DNA of 64,000 bases. Origin: Methanothermobacter wolfeii. GTDB taxonomy: Archaea; Methanobacteriota; Methanobacteria; Methanobacteriales; Methanothermobacteraceae. How positions within the stretch are numbered: position 1 is the first letter of the stretch; each line of letters starts with the position of its first letter. Below the pieces are notes generated by a model. The model ran no database searches, was not told the DNA's origin, and saw only the letters and a list, made by a program, of their open reading frames with translations. The DNA is taken from positions 1,633,775 through 1,697,774 of the forward strand of contig NZ_CP104550.1 in the NCBI RefSeq assembly GCF_025397995.1, in the 5' to 3' direction. The position numbers were made by a program, and so were the translations under genes. Below are positions 45,698-56,780 of this stretch, piece after piece.

Positions 45698-47209
45698 ATG
45701 GAAAACCTTTCTGAAACAGAGAAACTGATAATCTCATACCTCAGGTCAAACCCTCCAGAGGAGTGCATGCTGGACAAGATAACCAGGGGTATAAACAGGA
45801 GCCGGGCAACGGTACTTAAATACCTCCACATACTCCAGGCCAGGGGCCTTGTTAATTACAGGTCCGTCGGCAGGAGCAAGCTATGGATGCTCTCAGACGA
45901 CGCCGATGTAAGGGCCGCAGAAACTCCTGATGAAACATCCAGGGACTCAGAGATCATCAAGAACGCATCAAAACTCCACAGGACAATCCTGGAACTTCTT
46001 GAACTTGAGAGAACAGTTGACGACCCCGACAAACTTGTTTTCACAGTCAACACATTCCTTGACATCATCGTTGCCAATGAACCCTTCAGAAGAATGTTCC
46101 CTGGAACCGGGAACCTTGAGGATATCATGGACAGAGAGAGCCTCCTGATTTTTAAGGAGAAAATGAAATCAGCAGGGACAGTACAGGCGGACCTCAGGGG
46201 CAGGGATGGTATAAGAAGAAGCTACAGCCTTTCAATAAACCCTGTCAATGACTTCTGGGTGATAATTGCAAGGGACCCTGCAAGTTCCTCCTTCTCAAAG
46301 GGCGAACTCGAGGTTCTTCTTACCATCACAAGGTTAAGATCCTCAGCCGGAAGCCTTGAAGAATTCCTCCTCTCCATCAGGGAAGAACTTTCAGGACTCC
46401 TATCCCTCAGTGAACTTGCACTTGTAGGAAGGGATGCATCGGGCCTTGAAGTCATCCACCAACACCCAGAGACAATTAATATTGGCGAGGTGGACTACTT
46501 CATTTACAGGAGCATGGAAACCCTCGAGACGGTCTCCTGGCAGACCGAAACCGGTGAAATAATGCTTTCAGTCCCCCTGATAGTCGAGGAGAGGGCCACA
46601 GGGGCACTTATCATAGGGACATCTGATGATTCGGTATCCTCACAGATCCTTGAAATCATCGAGATGGTTGCCGATGAAATCTCAGAGTACCTCTCAATGG
46701 AGAAACTGAAAAGGGAGAAGGAAGAGTTCATAAGGACCCTTATAGCAATGAACAGGGTTTCAGAGATTATAAACAGCGGTGAAAAGGAGGATAGGATGCT
46801 TGAAGGATCAATCGAAGCTGTTATAGAAACCCTTGGATTTGAGATGGGCTGCATCTACCTGATGGATGAGGGAAGGGAACTTGAGATGAGGGCCCAGAAG
46901 AACCTCCCGGAAACACTGAGTAAAATGTGCATGGCAGGTGTTTTCAGGGACCTCTTCAGCAGGTCGGTTGAGAAGGAGAAGATAATATACATAACCTCTG
47001 AATCACCGGAATACAGACTGCTCCATGAATCCATACGTAAAAATAATATAAGAACGCTCCTAATGCTTCCCATCAAATTCTCAGGGGAGATAATAGGGAT
47101 TCTGAACCTTGCAAGTTACGATGTAAAACCCTACAACAGGATAAGCCTTGAGAACCTCTCATCGATAGGTCTTCAGCTCGGAAGCGCCCTTGCAGGGGCA
47201 GGAATCTGA
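45698..47209 (+). CDS. HTH-PAS-GAF sensory transcription regulator
   Basis: A 503-aa soluble protein. Residues 1-70 are a winged helix (ETEKLIISYLRSNPPEECML, RSRATVLKYLHILQARGLVN). Residues about 90-190 form a PAS-like domain (FTVNTFLDIIVANEPFRRMF, VNDFWVIIARDP). The rest comprises two GAF-like domains joined by a coiled linker (LSMEKLKREKEEFIRTLIAM), the last ending IKFSGEIIGILNLASYD. There is no histidine-kinase domain, so the protein senses a ligand or redox state and binds DNA directly. GGGTGAA precedes the ATG. It is divergent from the DUF169-TusA/DsrE operon, its likely target, and both promoters carry related inverted repeats. Confidence 0.82.
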   Translation: MENLSETEKLIISYLRSNPPEECMLDKITRGINRSRATVLKYLHILQARGLVNYRSVGRSKLWMLSDDADVRAAETPDETSRDSEIIKNASKLHRTILELLELERTVDDPDKLVFTVNTFLDIIVANEPFRRMFPGTGNLEDIMDRESLLIFKEKMKSAGTVQADLRGRDGIRRSYSLSINPVNDFWVIIARDPASSSFSKGELEVLLTITRLRSSAGSLEEFLLSIREELSGLLSLSELALVGRDASGLEVIHQHPETINIGEVDYFIYRSMETLETVSWQTETGEIMLSVPLIVEERATGALIIGTSDDSVSSQILEIIEMVADEISEYLSMEKLKREKEEFIRTLIAMNRVSEIINSGEKEDRMLEGSIEAVIETLGFEMGCIYLMDEGRELEMRAQKNLPETLSKMCMAGVFRDLFSRSVEKEKIIYITSESPEYRLLHESIRKNNIRTLLMLPIKFSGEIIGILNLASYDVKPYNRISLENLSSIGLQLGSALAGAGI

Positions 47210-47226
47210 GGCCGCACTGATGGACC

Positions 47227-48411
47227 TCATGGCCTTGACAGGAGGTTCATCCAGTCATCATAGACCGCTTCAAGGCCACACATACCCGGTATGTAGTTGG
47301 CTGCCTTGGCAGAGTCAACCCCCAGGACACCGTAGCCAAGTTCCTCTACAGGGGCAACAACCATACAGGTGTCAGAGACAAGCATCCCGCCTGCAGCCTC
47401 TATGGTCTCAGTGTACCCCATCCTGTCTGCGGCGCTCTTTATGGACGCAGATGTGCAGACCCAGAACTCCACTCCAGGTTCATTATTCCTTAAAAATGAT
47501 GCTATCCTCCTTATCTCCCCCAGGGAACAGTGGGGGCATCCAAGACATACAAGGTCAGGTTCATCCGTGGAGGTTGAGAGGGACTCCCTTGCACCTGCAA
47601 TATCCCCTGCATCGATGCTCACATGATCATCAGCCCCTGATGCATCCGCATCCATGTACTCGGGTGTCAGGCCCTCAACATGGTAGAGTGCAACGGCCCC
47701 TGATGATGCCATGGCGGCCCCGAGGGTCTTGAGGTCGTCCGGCTCAGGCTTTGAAATGAATCGGAAGTAGGGTACACCCTCACCGACCATTTTACCGGTA
47801 ATGTGTCCCAGGGCACCGTAATCAGAACCCGAGAGTTCACACTCAACATCAACAACCAGGGTGGCGGCACGGTTCTCATCAAGATGATAGCCATATTCGG
47901 GTGTTTTTCCGCATATTGCAGCTGCCAGGGCACCGGGTCCACCCTCCCTGTTTGTCCTGGCTCCAAGGACAGAATTTGCGTATGATACGGCCGAGGACTC
48001 TGACCATGCGATATGGGAGCCCCTCAGGGGAACGTTCCCTATGAGGTAGGGGGTGCATGTGCAGGTGTTCATAACATCCATGGATGAGTAGGCATCAACT
48101 ATCCTTATCTGCCTCTCTGCAAATTCCTCTGAAAAACCCATTTCCCTCCATCTTTCAAGATCAAGTCCTGCAGGGTTAAGCGTACTTGTAACCTTCACCC
48201 TGGCGCCGCGTGAGCTGAGATCCTCAAGGTATTCCAGTCCCGCATCCCCTATGGTCTTGTATGACACACCTGAAATCTGGGCGGAGCTGATATCAACCAT
48301 TCCTTCAGCACCGTAGATGTCCCCCAGGGCAACCAGTATCTCCATGCTCTTCTGGATGGTTTCACCGAACTCCCCATCATACATTCTCTCTTCAGTCCTG
48401 CTGAGGTACAT
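47227..48411 (-). CDS. Aconitase X catalytic (large) subunit, phosphomevalonate dehydratase
   Basis: A 394-aa protein of the aconitase X (DUF521) family. In archaea the large and small aconitase X subunits form phosphomevalonate 5-phosphate dehydratase of the modified mevalonate pathway for isoprenoid lipids. Cluster cysteines appear in [13 protein letters not shown] near residue 113, [13 protein letters not shown] near 295 and [12 protein letters not shown] near 350. Further family blocks are SARTN-type [20 protein letters not shown] near 150 and [12 protein letters not shown]. The small subunit (DUF126) is not in this window. It lies 3 nt after the DHH nuclease gene on the same strand and converges on the regulator. 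Confidence 0.88.
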   Translation of the reverse strand: MYLSRTEERMYDGEFGETIQKSMEILVALGDIYGAEGMVDISSAQISGVSYKTIGDAGLEYLEDLSSRGARVKVTSTLNPAGLDLERWREMGFSEEFAERQIRIVDAYSSMDVMNTCTCTPYLIGNVPLRGSHIAWSESSAVSYANSVLGARTNREGGPGALAAAICGKTPEYGYHLDENRAATLVVDVECELSGSDYGALGHITGKMVGEGVPYFRFISKPEPDDLKTLGAAMASSGAVALYHVEGLTPEYMDADASGADDHVSIDAGDIAGARESLSTSTDEPDLVCLGCPHCSLGEIRRIASFLRNNEPGVEFWVCTSASIKSAADRMGYTETIEAAGGMLVSDTCMVVAPVEELGYGVLGVDSAKAANYIPGMCGLEAVYDDWMNLLSRP

Positions 48412-48414
48412 TAT

Positions 48415-49794
48415 TCACACCTTACCTGTCTGGGTCCCGATAATCTCATCAACAAGCTGCAGAAAGCTTTCCATGTCCCTGTAGGGTATCATGGCGCCTG
48501 CTGCTATATCATGGCCTCCCCCGGTACCCCCGAAACTTGAGGCAGCATCCCTGAGGGCAAGGCCAAGGTTAACGCCCCTTTCAATGGCGGACCTGGTTGT
48601 CCTTGCAGAGACCTTGACATGGCGGTCCATGCGTGAAAGGCCGAGGAGGGGGATGTCAGGGTCCAGGAGCTGGAGGGATAGTGATATGCTTGCAATTGTA
48701 CCCATTATGCTTTTGAAGGTCTTATGCTCACTGTAGATGTACTGTATATTTGACATTACAGATGAACCCTCCCTCCTTATCCAGGAAAGGCCCCTGATTA
48801 TTTCTTCACGGTAGTTCTTCTGAAGTTCCAGGCCAACTTCAAGGGCTCCTTCACCTTCACCAAGGCATAAACCTATCCCGATCCCGTATTTACGGTTCTT
48901 ACCGCAGGCGTCAAGGACCCTTGCAAAGTCAGAAAGGTCCCTTATTTCTGGCTGGAATCCCCTTGCAGTGAGGACCTCCCCGAATATAGCCGGGTTTATG
49001 CGTATCAGTTCTTCCTTTAGGATATCCCTCTCCTCGGGTGAAAGGTCACCGTACCTGACACCATATGAGACACCTATCCTTTCAAGGAAACCCCTGGAGG
49101 CTTCCATGTCGCCGGTTAACCCGGGGAGGGGAGGGTTGAAGGTGTATGCTATGGACCTGTAGAGTGGTTCATGGTACCTTGATGCGATCCTGAGGTCATT
49201 GTGGGCCTGGAGCGTGCCTGATTCAATGGCCTCCTCCATTATGAAACTGTTGGCGCCCCTGAAACCATCATCGTACTGCATGTCACCGAAGGCCCCTACA
49301 AGGGCAAGGGGGGCCGTGTCCCTTGTGATGGATCTTGTGGCGATGTAGGCGGTCCCTGATGCACTGAGGTCCCTGCTCCCGTCAAGGCCATGCAGGTGGG
49401 GGTTGAGGTGCACTATATTTGAGTCCGTCCTGAAATCGGAGGGCTGGTGATGGTCTGCAATTATAACATCTCCCCTGAGGCGGGATATATCCTCAAGGTG
49501 GGCGCTTCCCATGTCACAGAAAAAGAAGAGGGAGTATTTCTCCCCTGCCAGTTTCTTTATGAATTCCCTTTTCAGGCGTGAAAGGATGGAGATGTGGAAC
49601 TGGCCATTTTTTGATGAAATGGCCTTGGCCACAACTCCAGCAGCCGATAGACCATCGGCGTCGTTGTGTGAGATTACACGGATTATGTTGCCCTCATTTA
49701 CATGTTCCTCAAGGACCCGTGAAGCCTCACCGCCACGGACTGTAATTGTTTCAGGAAGTTTATTTGACGAGGAGGGCTGCTTTCTGTGGGTCAT
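48415..49794 (-). CDS. DHH-family single-strand nuclease (archaeal RecJ/GAN type)
   Basis: A 459-aa DHH phosphoesterase. Metal motifs are intact: [14 protein letters not shown] near residue 45, [10 protein letters not shown] near 95, [11 protein letters not shown] near 115, and the DHHA1-type [13 protein letters not shown] near the C-terminus. Archaeal members act as RecJ-like exonucleases, some bound to the GINS/CMG replication complex. ATG 49794 is preferred (GGATGGAG upstream); it overlaps rps15 by 35 nt. The next in-frame start upstream is at 49818. Gene order rps15 then this gene is widely conserved in euryarchaea. Confidence 0.9.
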   Translation of the reverse strand: MTHRKQPSSSNKLPETITVRGGEASRVLEEHVNEGNIIRVISHNDADGLSAAGVVAKAISSKNGQFHISILSRLKREFIKKLAGEKYSLFFFCDMGSAHLEDISRLRGDVIIADHHQPSDFRTDSNIVHLNPHLHGLDGSRDLSASGTAYIATRSITRDTAPLALVGAFGDMQYDDGFRGANSFIMEEAIESGTLQAHNDLRIASRYHEPLYRSIAYTFNPPLPGLTGDMEASRGFLERIGVSYGVRYGDLSPEERDILKEELIRINPAIFGEVLTARGFQPEIRDLSDFARVLDACGKNRKYGIGIGLCLGEGEGALEVGLELQKNYREEIIRGLSWIRREGSSVMSNIQYIYSEHKTFKSIMGTIASISLSLQLLDPDIPLLGLSRMDRHVKVSARTTRSAIERGVNLGLALRDAASSFGGTGGGHDIAAGAMIPYRDMESFLQLVDEIIGTQTGKV

Positions 49795-50161
49795 ATCTCC
49801 ATCCTTCAGGCAGGACACCTTCTCTTACATAGTACCTTACAAGACGCCTTATCTTGGATTCAACGATCTGAAGACCCCTCCTTGTGTGGAGGTCCTTAGG
49901 GTGCTCTTTAAGGTGGTCCCTTATGTTAACGGCCTTTCTTATCAGGTTCATAAGGTCCTCAGGGTATTCTGGTTTTAATTCATGTTTATCCAGAATTTCT
50001 GTTATTTTAAGTCCTGTAACAGCCTTTACACTGGGTATACCGTGCTGGTCCCTCAGTATGATTCCAATTTTACTTGCGGAGTTGCCCTCCCTGTAAAGTT
50101 TCACTATAAGATCCTCTATTTCTTCGTCTGAGTATTCAACCCATTCAGGTTTTAGAGACAT
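49760..50161 (-). CDS. rps15: Ribosomal protein S15
   Basis: Small-subunit protein of 133 aa with the archaeal/eukaryal N-terminal extension ([20 protein letters not shown]) and the S15 core [20 protein letters not shown] and [20 protein letters not shown]. Its start overlaps the XTP pyrophosphatase stop in an ATGA junction and its end overlaps the DHH nuclease gene, so translation of the cluster is coupled. Confidence 0.97.
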   Translation of the reverse strand: MSLKPEWVEYSDEEIEDLIVKLYREGNSASKIGIILRDQHGIPSVKAVTGLKITEILDKHELKPEYPEDLMNLIRKAVNIRDHLKEHPKDLHTRRGLQIVESKIRRLVRYYVREGVLPEGWRYDPQKAALLVK

Positions 50162-50724
50162 CAGATCACCTCATAATTTTCAATGAACCACCGGGCAAAT
50201 TTCTTGAGGGCCCGGCTTCTATGGGAAAACCTGTTTTTTTCGCTGGTACTGATCTCTCCGAAGCTTTTATCCATTCCTTCAGGATAGAAGAGGGGATCAA
50301 ATGCGAAGCCCCTTGTTCCACGTTCCTCAGTACCTATACGTCCCTTCACCACGCCTAAAAAAACCTCGGGTTCGGAGTTGGGGGTGCAGAACCCAACAGC
50401 CGACCTGAACTCGGCGTAGCGATCTTCAACATTTTCCATTAGTTTCAGGATGCCACTGTTTCCAATGGTATCCTGTATATAGGCAGAGTATGGACCTGGG
50501 AACCATTTAAGGGCCCTTATAAAGAGTCCTGCATCCTCTACGATCACCGGACAGTCCATGACCCTGGCTGCATGCTCTGCACCGAACCTCGCCACCTCCT
50601 CCAGTGTCCCCTGGAGTTCAGGGTAGCCGATATCAGCATGCTCAAGTTCTATGCCTGTGCCATGGAATATCCTTTCTGCCTCAGATAATTTGTGTCTGTT
50701 ACCTGTTATAAATGTTATCTTCAA
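50161..50724 (-). CDS. XTP/dITP pyrophosphatase (HAM1 family)
   Basis: Hydrolyses non-canonical purine nucleotides to prevent their incorporation. It is 187 aa from a TTG at 50724. The family start [15 protein letters not shown] follows, with [13 protein letters not shown] near residue 63, [19 protein letters not shown] near 140 and [13 protein letters not shown] at the end. The longer frame to 50835 overlaps kae1 and lacks similarity; GGGGTGTGAT lies 4-6 nt before TTG 50724, and ATG 50742 is a less likely alternative. Part of the conserved kae1-bud32, pyrophosphatase, rps15, DHH cluster. Confidence 0.93.
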   Translation of the reverse strand: MKITFITGNRHKLSEAERIFHGTGIELEHADIGYPELQGTLEEVARFGAEHAARVMDCPVIVEDAGLFIRALKWFPGPYSAYIQDTIGNSGILKLMENVEDRYAEFRSAVGFCTPNSEPEVFLGVVKGRIGTEERGTRGFAFDPLFYPEGMDKSFGEISTSEKNRFSHRSRALKKFARWFIENYEVI

Positions 50725-50800
50725 GGATATCACACCCCTCATGAAGCATGTCCATGGTATCTTATGGGTATTTTCCTTTTGACTTCGTCTATTTATGATC

Positions 50801-52441
<1,641 letters not shown>

Positions 52442-52487
52442 CTAATTTTATGTATTCTATGTTATATACAGTAGGAGAGGTGATTGA

Positions 52488-53561
52488 ATGTTTGATGGAC
52501 TGAAGATTTATGGGTCAGGTGATTTTCTCCATGAGGTTTATGATAGGGAAACCCTCTTCCTCTGCACCATTGCAACAACAGAAACATCAAGGATAGAGGG
52601 GATAACAGGGGCAGGAGCAAGCCCTGACTTAACAGAGTACACACCAGCAGCAGACGTTGAACTCATAGTACATGATGCCCCCAGGTGTCTTCCTGAGATA
52701 CCCCAGACCATCGTGGAGGGGGAGTCCGCACCAACGCCTGCGGTTATAACAAAGGCTTCCCTTGAGCTTGCAGAGATACCCTTCATAGTGGCCGATGCAG
52801 GAGCCTCGGTGAAGCCGGATCTTCCATACATAACCATCAATTCTGTCCATGGGAGGGACATAAGGACAGGGAGGGCTGTCGATGACCCCCAGGGAATCTA
52901 TGAAAGGGCCCTGATCCTGGGAAAAACCCTCTCTGAGATGACAGAACACCTTGTTATTGGTGAGAGCACACCTGCAGGTACAACAACAGCCCTGGGTGTT
53001 CTAACAGCCCTGGGATACGATGCAGACTTCAGGGTCAGTGCAAGCATGCCAGTGAACCCCCACAACCTTAAAAGGGATGTTGTGATGGAGGGCTTTAAGA
53101 AGGCAGGTATTGGACCGGGGGACTGTAGGGATGATCCCTTCATGGCTGTCGGTGCAGTTGGGGATCCAATGATACCTGCGGTGGCTGGTATATGCATGGG
53201 TAGCAGTGTCCCTGTAACCCTTGCCGGCGGGACGCAGATGACCGCTGTATGCGCCCTTATAAAGGCCCTGGACCCTGAATTTGATTTTTCAGGGACTGCA
53301 ATTGCAACAACCATCTTTGTTGCAGAGGATGAGACCTCCGATATAAACAGGATAGCTGAACAGATAGATGAGATTGATATATACGCCGTCGACCCATCCT
53401 TTGAAAGGGCATCCCATAAGGGGCTTCACGAGTACCTCAACGGATCCGTGAAGGAGGGTGTTGGTGCCGGGGGCGCCATGCTGGCTGCCATGCTGCACGG
53501 TGTCTCAGTTGATGCAATCCGCGGGAGGGTTGAGGAGCTCTGCAGCAGGATATTCCCATGA
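52488..53561 (+). CDS. UPF0284 / CobT-like phosphoribosyltransferase family protein
   Basis: A 357-aa protein related to nicotinate-nucleotide:dimethylbenzimidazole phosphoribosyltransferase (CobT) and placed in UPF0284. In archaea such proteins are thought to activate the lower-ligand base for cobalamin. The glycine-rich ATTETSRIEGITGAGASPDL is at residue 22, GESTPAGTTTALGVLTALGY near 165, and VTLAGGTQMTAVCALIKAL near 245. AGGAGAGGTGA lies directly before ATG 52488. It is divergent from kae1-bud32 across 58-82 bp. The other cobalamin genes are elsewhere in the window, and the exact activity is unproven. Confidence 0.85.
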   Translation: MFDGLKIYGSGDFLHEVYDRETLFLCTIATTETSRIEGITGAGASPDLTEYTPAADVELIVHDAPRCLPEIPQTIVEGESAPTPAVITKASLELAEIPFIVADAGASVKPDLPYITINSVHGRDIRTGRAVDDPQGIYERALILGKTLSEMTEHLVIGESTPAGTTTALGVLTALGYDADFRVSASMPVNPHNLKRDVVMEGFKKAGIGPGDCRDDPFMAVGAVGDPMIPAVAGICMGSSVPVTLAGGTQMTAVCALIKALDPEFDFSGTAIATTIFVAEDETSDINRIAEQIDEIDIYAVDPSFERASHKGLHEYLNGSVKEGVGAGGAMLAAMLHGVSVDAIRGRVEELCSRIFP

Positions 53562-53623
53562 TATCCGGACCCGGCTCCCGGTCTGGATTTAAAGACATTC
53601 CCATGATAAGGGCGTGGATCTGA

Positions 53624-54271
53624 ATGTCTGGATTTAAGGAGCATCTGAAGGCCATAATCCCCCATCCTCGGCTTATGGTCCTGTCAGCAGCCCTTTATAT
53701 TTATGGTTTTGTTTCGAATGCCCTTGGAGCAGCCGGGAGCTATGGTTTTCTAACAGGGGACATGAACGTCTGTTTTTCACACTACCCAGGCTTCAGGGCA
53801 CAGTTTATTGATTATCTTGGTGGAGTCGCCCTTGGAATATTCATCTCAAACATCAAACAGGTGCTTCTCTTTATCTTCACCCTCACCACGGCAGCCCCTG
53901 TTTTGAATTTATTCGTCCTTGCAGGTGGTCTTTTACACGCCCTCATATCAAGGATGGGCTTATATGGCATACTTGTGTATGCCGGCACACTGCACATTCA
54001 CCTTGAAGTGGTGGGATGCCTCCTTTCCCTTGAAGCTGCAGCTGTCTTCTTTTACTCGCTCATGAAGTCAGTTTACGCGGGCTCTGCAGAACCATTTAAA
54101 AGGGCCTTCAGGGAGAGGCTGGTCTTCCTCTTACCGGTGATCTTACTGGTTTTTGCAGCGGCAGCCATCCTTGAGGTATTCTGGAGTACATGGTGGGTTT
54201 ATACCCTCACAAAGCAGCAGGTATCATGGTCCTACTTCCATGGTCATGTCTGTTCCGTGCATGTAGGGTGA
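53624..54271 (+). CDS. SpoIIM-like (DUF95) membrane protein
   Basis: A 215-aa protein with about five membrane segments. It has the stage II sporulation protein M family pattern: GGVALGIFISNIKQVLLF near residue 66, and LHIHLEVVGCLLSLEAAA near 125, whose short HLE motif is typical. The bacterial relative works in septal wall remodelling; archaeal homologues are uncharacterised membrane proteins. The ATG lies within a short local duplication (GTCTGGATTTAA occurs at about 53580 and again at 53623), and the ribosome site is weak. Confidence 0.78.
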   Translation: MSGFKEHLKAIIPHPRLMVLSAALYIYGFVSNALGAAGSYGFLTGDMNVCFSHYPGFRAQFIDYLGGVALGIFISNIKQVLLFIFTLTTAAPVLNLFVLAGGLLHALISRMGLYGILVYAGTLHIHLEVVGCLLSLEAAAVFFYSLMKSVYAGSAEPFKRAFRERLVFLLPVILLVFAAAAILEVFWSTWWVYTLTKQQVSWSYFHGHVCSVHVG

Positions 54272-54331
54272 AGGGTTTGTTGGCATAGAATAATTGTAAG
54301 TGTTAATCTCACCCAGAAGTGCATGTAGGGT
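54257..54331. repeat. 13-bp direct repeat GTGCATGTAGGGT at a gene tail
   Basis: Copies at 54257-54269 (the end of the SpoIIM-like gene, including its last codons) and 54319-54331 (after it), 62 bp apart, with further loosely similar GGGTTTGT sequence nearby. The rest of the 245-base gap 54272-54516 shows no gene. Confidence 0.6.
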
Positions 54332-54516
54332 AATGGGAGGGTTTTTCTGTTCTGTTGAATCGGTCTCAGTGATAATTCTTGGCGGGTTATCCAGGTAAGG
54401 GTTTGTCTGGTGGTGAATGCTGGGGAGATAATGGTGAAGGATCGCTTCTCTCTTCTGTGAAAATAAATTCTGTGTTGTGATGAGTCGGTTAATCTCCTTG
54501 TGCCGATCTAAAATGA

Positions 54517-55347
54517 TCAGAGGAGGAACACTGCAAGGGTGATGATACCGAGGGCCCAGCAGTAGTAGGCGAATACGTTAAGGTCCCTCTCCTTTATGAG
54601 CTTAAGGAAGAACTTGATTGCAGCGTAACCTGATACCGCAGCCGCCAAAAAACCGGCGATCATGCTGGCCCCAAGGAGATCAAACCCAACAATTATGTCC
54701 TTTACCTGTACAAGTGCCGCTCCAAGTATTGCGGGTATTGAGAGGAGAAAACTGTACCTGGCAACCAGCTCCCTTTCAAAGCCAAGGAAAAGACCTGCTG
54801 ATATCGTTGCCCCTGAACGTGAAATCCCGGGGGCTATGGCCAGGGCCTGCGCGCACCCGATTATGAGCGAGTTACGGACACCCAGTTTTTCAATGGACAG
54901 TTTTTCACTGACGCCCCTGCTGACCCTCTCGGATCCCCACAGCAGTAGACCTGTTACAATGAGGAAGAAACCAACGGCAACCGTGCTGCTGAATAGGGCC
55001 TCAAAGAAGTCCTTAAATAACACGCCTGCAAGGCCAGCAGGCACGGTACCTATGATCACCATCCATGCAAGCCTCTTGAACCGGTCCTCCCTGATACCCT
55101 CCCTGAAGTTCCCTGATGGGATGTCCCCTATGCTGGATAGGAACGCCCTGACCATGTGCACTATATCGTTCCAGAAGTAGGTGAATACTGCAGCCAGGGT
55201 CCCCACATGGAGGACCGTGTCAAAGGCAAGGCTGCCCTGAACACCCAGGACTTCAGGTACAAGTACAAGGTGTGCTGAGCTGCTTACCGGGAGAAACTCT
55301 GTGAGTCCCTGAACTGTCCCTATGATAATCGCCTGAATAACATCCAT
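54517..55347 (-). CDS. uppP: Undecaprenyl-diphosphatase-type polyprenyl pyrophosphatase
   Basis: Integral membrane phosphatase of the BacA/UppP family that recycles polyprenyl pyrophosphate carriers for wall and glycan synthesis; pseudomurein synthesis in this order is the likely customer. It is 276 aa with eight or so helices. Catalytic motifs are GLTEFLPVSSSAHLVL near residue 14 and IAPGISRSGATISAG near 165. ATG 55347 follows AGTGATA; a GTG at 55356 is in frame but overlaps that site. Three copies of ACTTATAA lie in the 37-bp gap before it. Confidence 0.93.
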   Translation of the reverse strand: MDVIQAIIIGTVQGLTEFLPVSSSAHLVLVPEVLGVQGSLAFDTVLHVGTLAAVFTYFWNDIVHMVRAFLSSIGDIPSGNFREGIREDRFKRLAWMVIIGTVPAGLAGVLFKDFFEALFSSTVAVGFFLIVTGLLLWGSERVSRGVSEKLSIEKLGVRNSLIIGCAQALAIAPGISRSGATISAGLFLGFERELVARYSFLLSIPAILGAALVQVKDIIVGFDLLGASMIAGFLAAAVSGYAAIKFFLKLIKERDLNVFAYYCWALGIITLAVFLL

Positions 55348-55384
55348 GCTTATCACTTATAACTTATAACTTTTCACTTATAAT

Positions 55385-56305
55385 TCAGATGTATGTGAGC
55401 CATCCGAAGCTGTCATCGGTTTCGGCCCTTATTATCCTGAAGAACTCATCCTGCAGGGTCTTGGTGACCGGCCCTCTCCTGCCGGACCCGATCTCAACAC
55501 CATCCACGGACCTTACAGGCGTTATCTCTGCAGCCGTGCCGGTGAAGAATATTTCATCAGCAAGGTAGAGAAGCTCCCTTGTCAGGGGTTCTTCACGGAC
55601 CTTTATACCCTCGGTCCTTGCAATTTTTATGACAGAGTCCCTTGTTATCCCCCTGAGGAGTGATGATGAAACCGGTGGAGTGTAGAGTTCACCATCCATA
55701 ACAAGGAATATGTTCTCTCCACTCCCCTCACTCACATAGCCATGATAGTCGAGCATTATTGCCTCATCATAGCCATGCCGCACGGCCTCCATCTTGGCCA
55801 GCTGGGAGTTAAGATAATTACCACCGGCCTTTGCAAGGTTAGGCATGGTATCGGGGGCCATCCTCCTCCATGTGGAGACACCCGCATCAACTCCCACCTC
55901 AAGGGCCTCGGCACCAAGATAGGCACCCCACTCCCAGGCTGCTATGGCAACCTCCACAGGACAGTTCACAGGATTTACACCCATCTCACCGTAACCCCTG
56001 TAAACCACGGGCCTTATATAGCACTCCTCAAGGCCATTTTCCCTGATGGTATCAACTATGGCATCAGAGATCTCATCTTCAGTGTAGGGTATCTCCATCC
56101 TGTAGATCCTTGCAGAGTCGAAGAGTCTCCTCACATGCTCCTGCAAACGAAAAACCGCTGAGCCCTTCCTGTTCTTATAACAGCGTATTCCCTCAAAGAC
56201 ACTTGATCCATAGTGTACAACGTGTGAGAGTACGTGTAACGTGGCATTTTCCCATTCAACCATTTCACCGTTGAACCATATCTTTCCACTGGCTTTGCAT
56301 GACAT
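55385..56305 (-). CDS. ilvE: Branched-chain amino acid aminotransferase
   Basis: PLP fold type IV enzyme that makes leucine, isoleucine and valine from their keto acids. It is 306 aa, with [20 protein letters not shown] at the start, [12 protein letters not shown] near residue 33, the PLP lysine in [17 protein letters not shown] near 160, and [17 protein letters not shown] near 190. GAGGTTATTTTC precedes ATG 56305. A minus-strand TATA element (TATAAATA) lies at about 56355-56362. It complements leuCDB and ilvC elsewhere in the window. Confidence 0.96.
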   Translation of the reverse strand: MSCKASGKIWFNGEMVEWENATLHVLSHVVHYGSSVFEGIRCYKNRKGSAVFRLQEHVRRLFDSARIYRMEIPYTEDEISDAIVDTIRENGLEECYIRPVVYRGYGEMGVNPVNCPVEVAIAAWEWGAYLGAEALEVGVDAGVSTWRRMAPDTMPNLAKAGGNYLNSQLAKMEAVRHGYDEAIMLDYHGYVSEGSGENIFLVMDGELYTPPVSSSLLRGITRDSVIKIARTEGIKVREEPLTRELLYLADEIFFTGTAAEITPVRSVDGVEIGSGRRGPVTKTLQDEFFRIIRAETDDSFGWLTYI

Positions 56306-56394
56306 GAAAATAACCTCAGAGAATGATCTTCATTAACCTTTAAGGTATAAAAGGGTATTTATATGATTCTCCCGGTTAACATCTCCGGGAAAAA

Positions 56395-56402
56395 TTTATA
56401 TA
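56395..56402 (+). promoter_or_regulatory. TATA box for the tRNA-Val genes
   Basis: TTTATATA lies 26-33 nt upstream of the first tRNA nucleotide, the standard archaeal distance to the start of transcription. Confidence 0.7.
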
Positions 56403-56426
56403 CTGTAAAAATTTAAAGTCAGAGTG

Positions 56427-56499
<73 letters not shown>

Positions 56500-56521
56500 T
56501 TAGTTCTATTTAAATCCATAG

Positions 56522-56593
<72 letters not shown>

Positions 56594-56710
56594 CTGGACC
56601 TTTTATTGATTTTCAGCTTCTGAATTTATTAAGGCATAGAAGATTTGAATGACCGGAGGATTTCTGGTTTTTCACAGGCATGTTACTTTCCAGGATAGCC
56701 TTTCACGACA

Positions 56711-56720
56711 TTTATATAAT
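56711..56720 (+). promoter_or_regulatory. TATA box for the surface-protein gene with in-frame TGA
   Basis: TTTATATAAT lies about 65 nt upstream of the ATG at 56781, which is itself preceded by AAGGGGGGTGAG. Confidence 0.55.
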
Positions 56721-56780
56721 TGAAGCAATATAAATTAACCATCAGAAGTTTTTTCTGATTAATAGTAAGGGGGGTGAGTA

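Noticed and set aside
55350-55384. Three ACTTATAA octamers before uppP as a regulatory array
   Set aside because: They are short, AT-rich and lie in a 37-bp gap; chance or slippage explains them as well.
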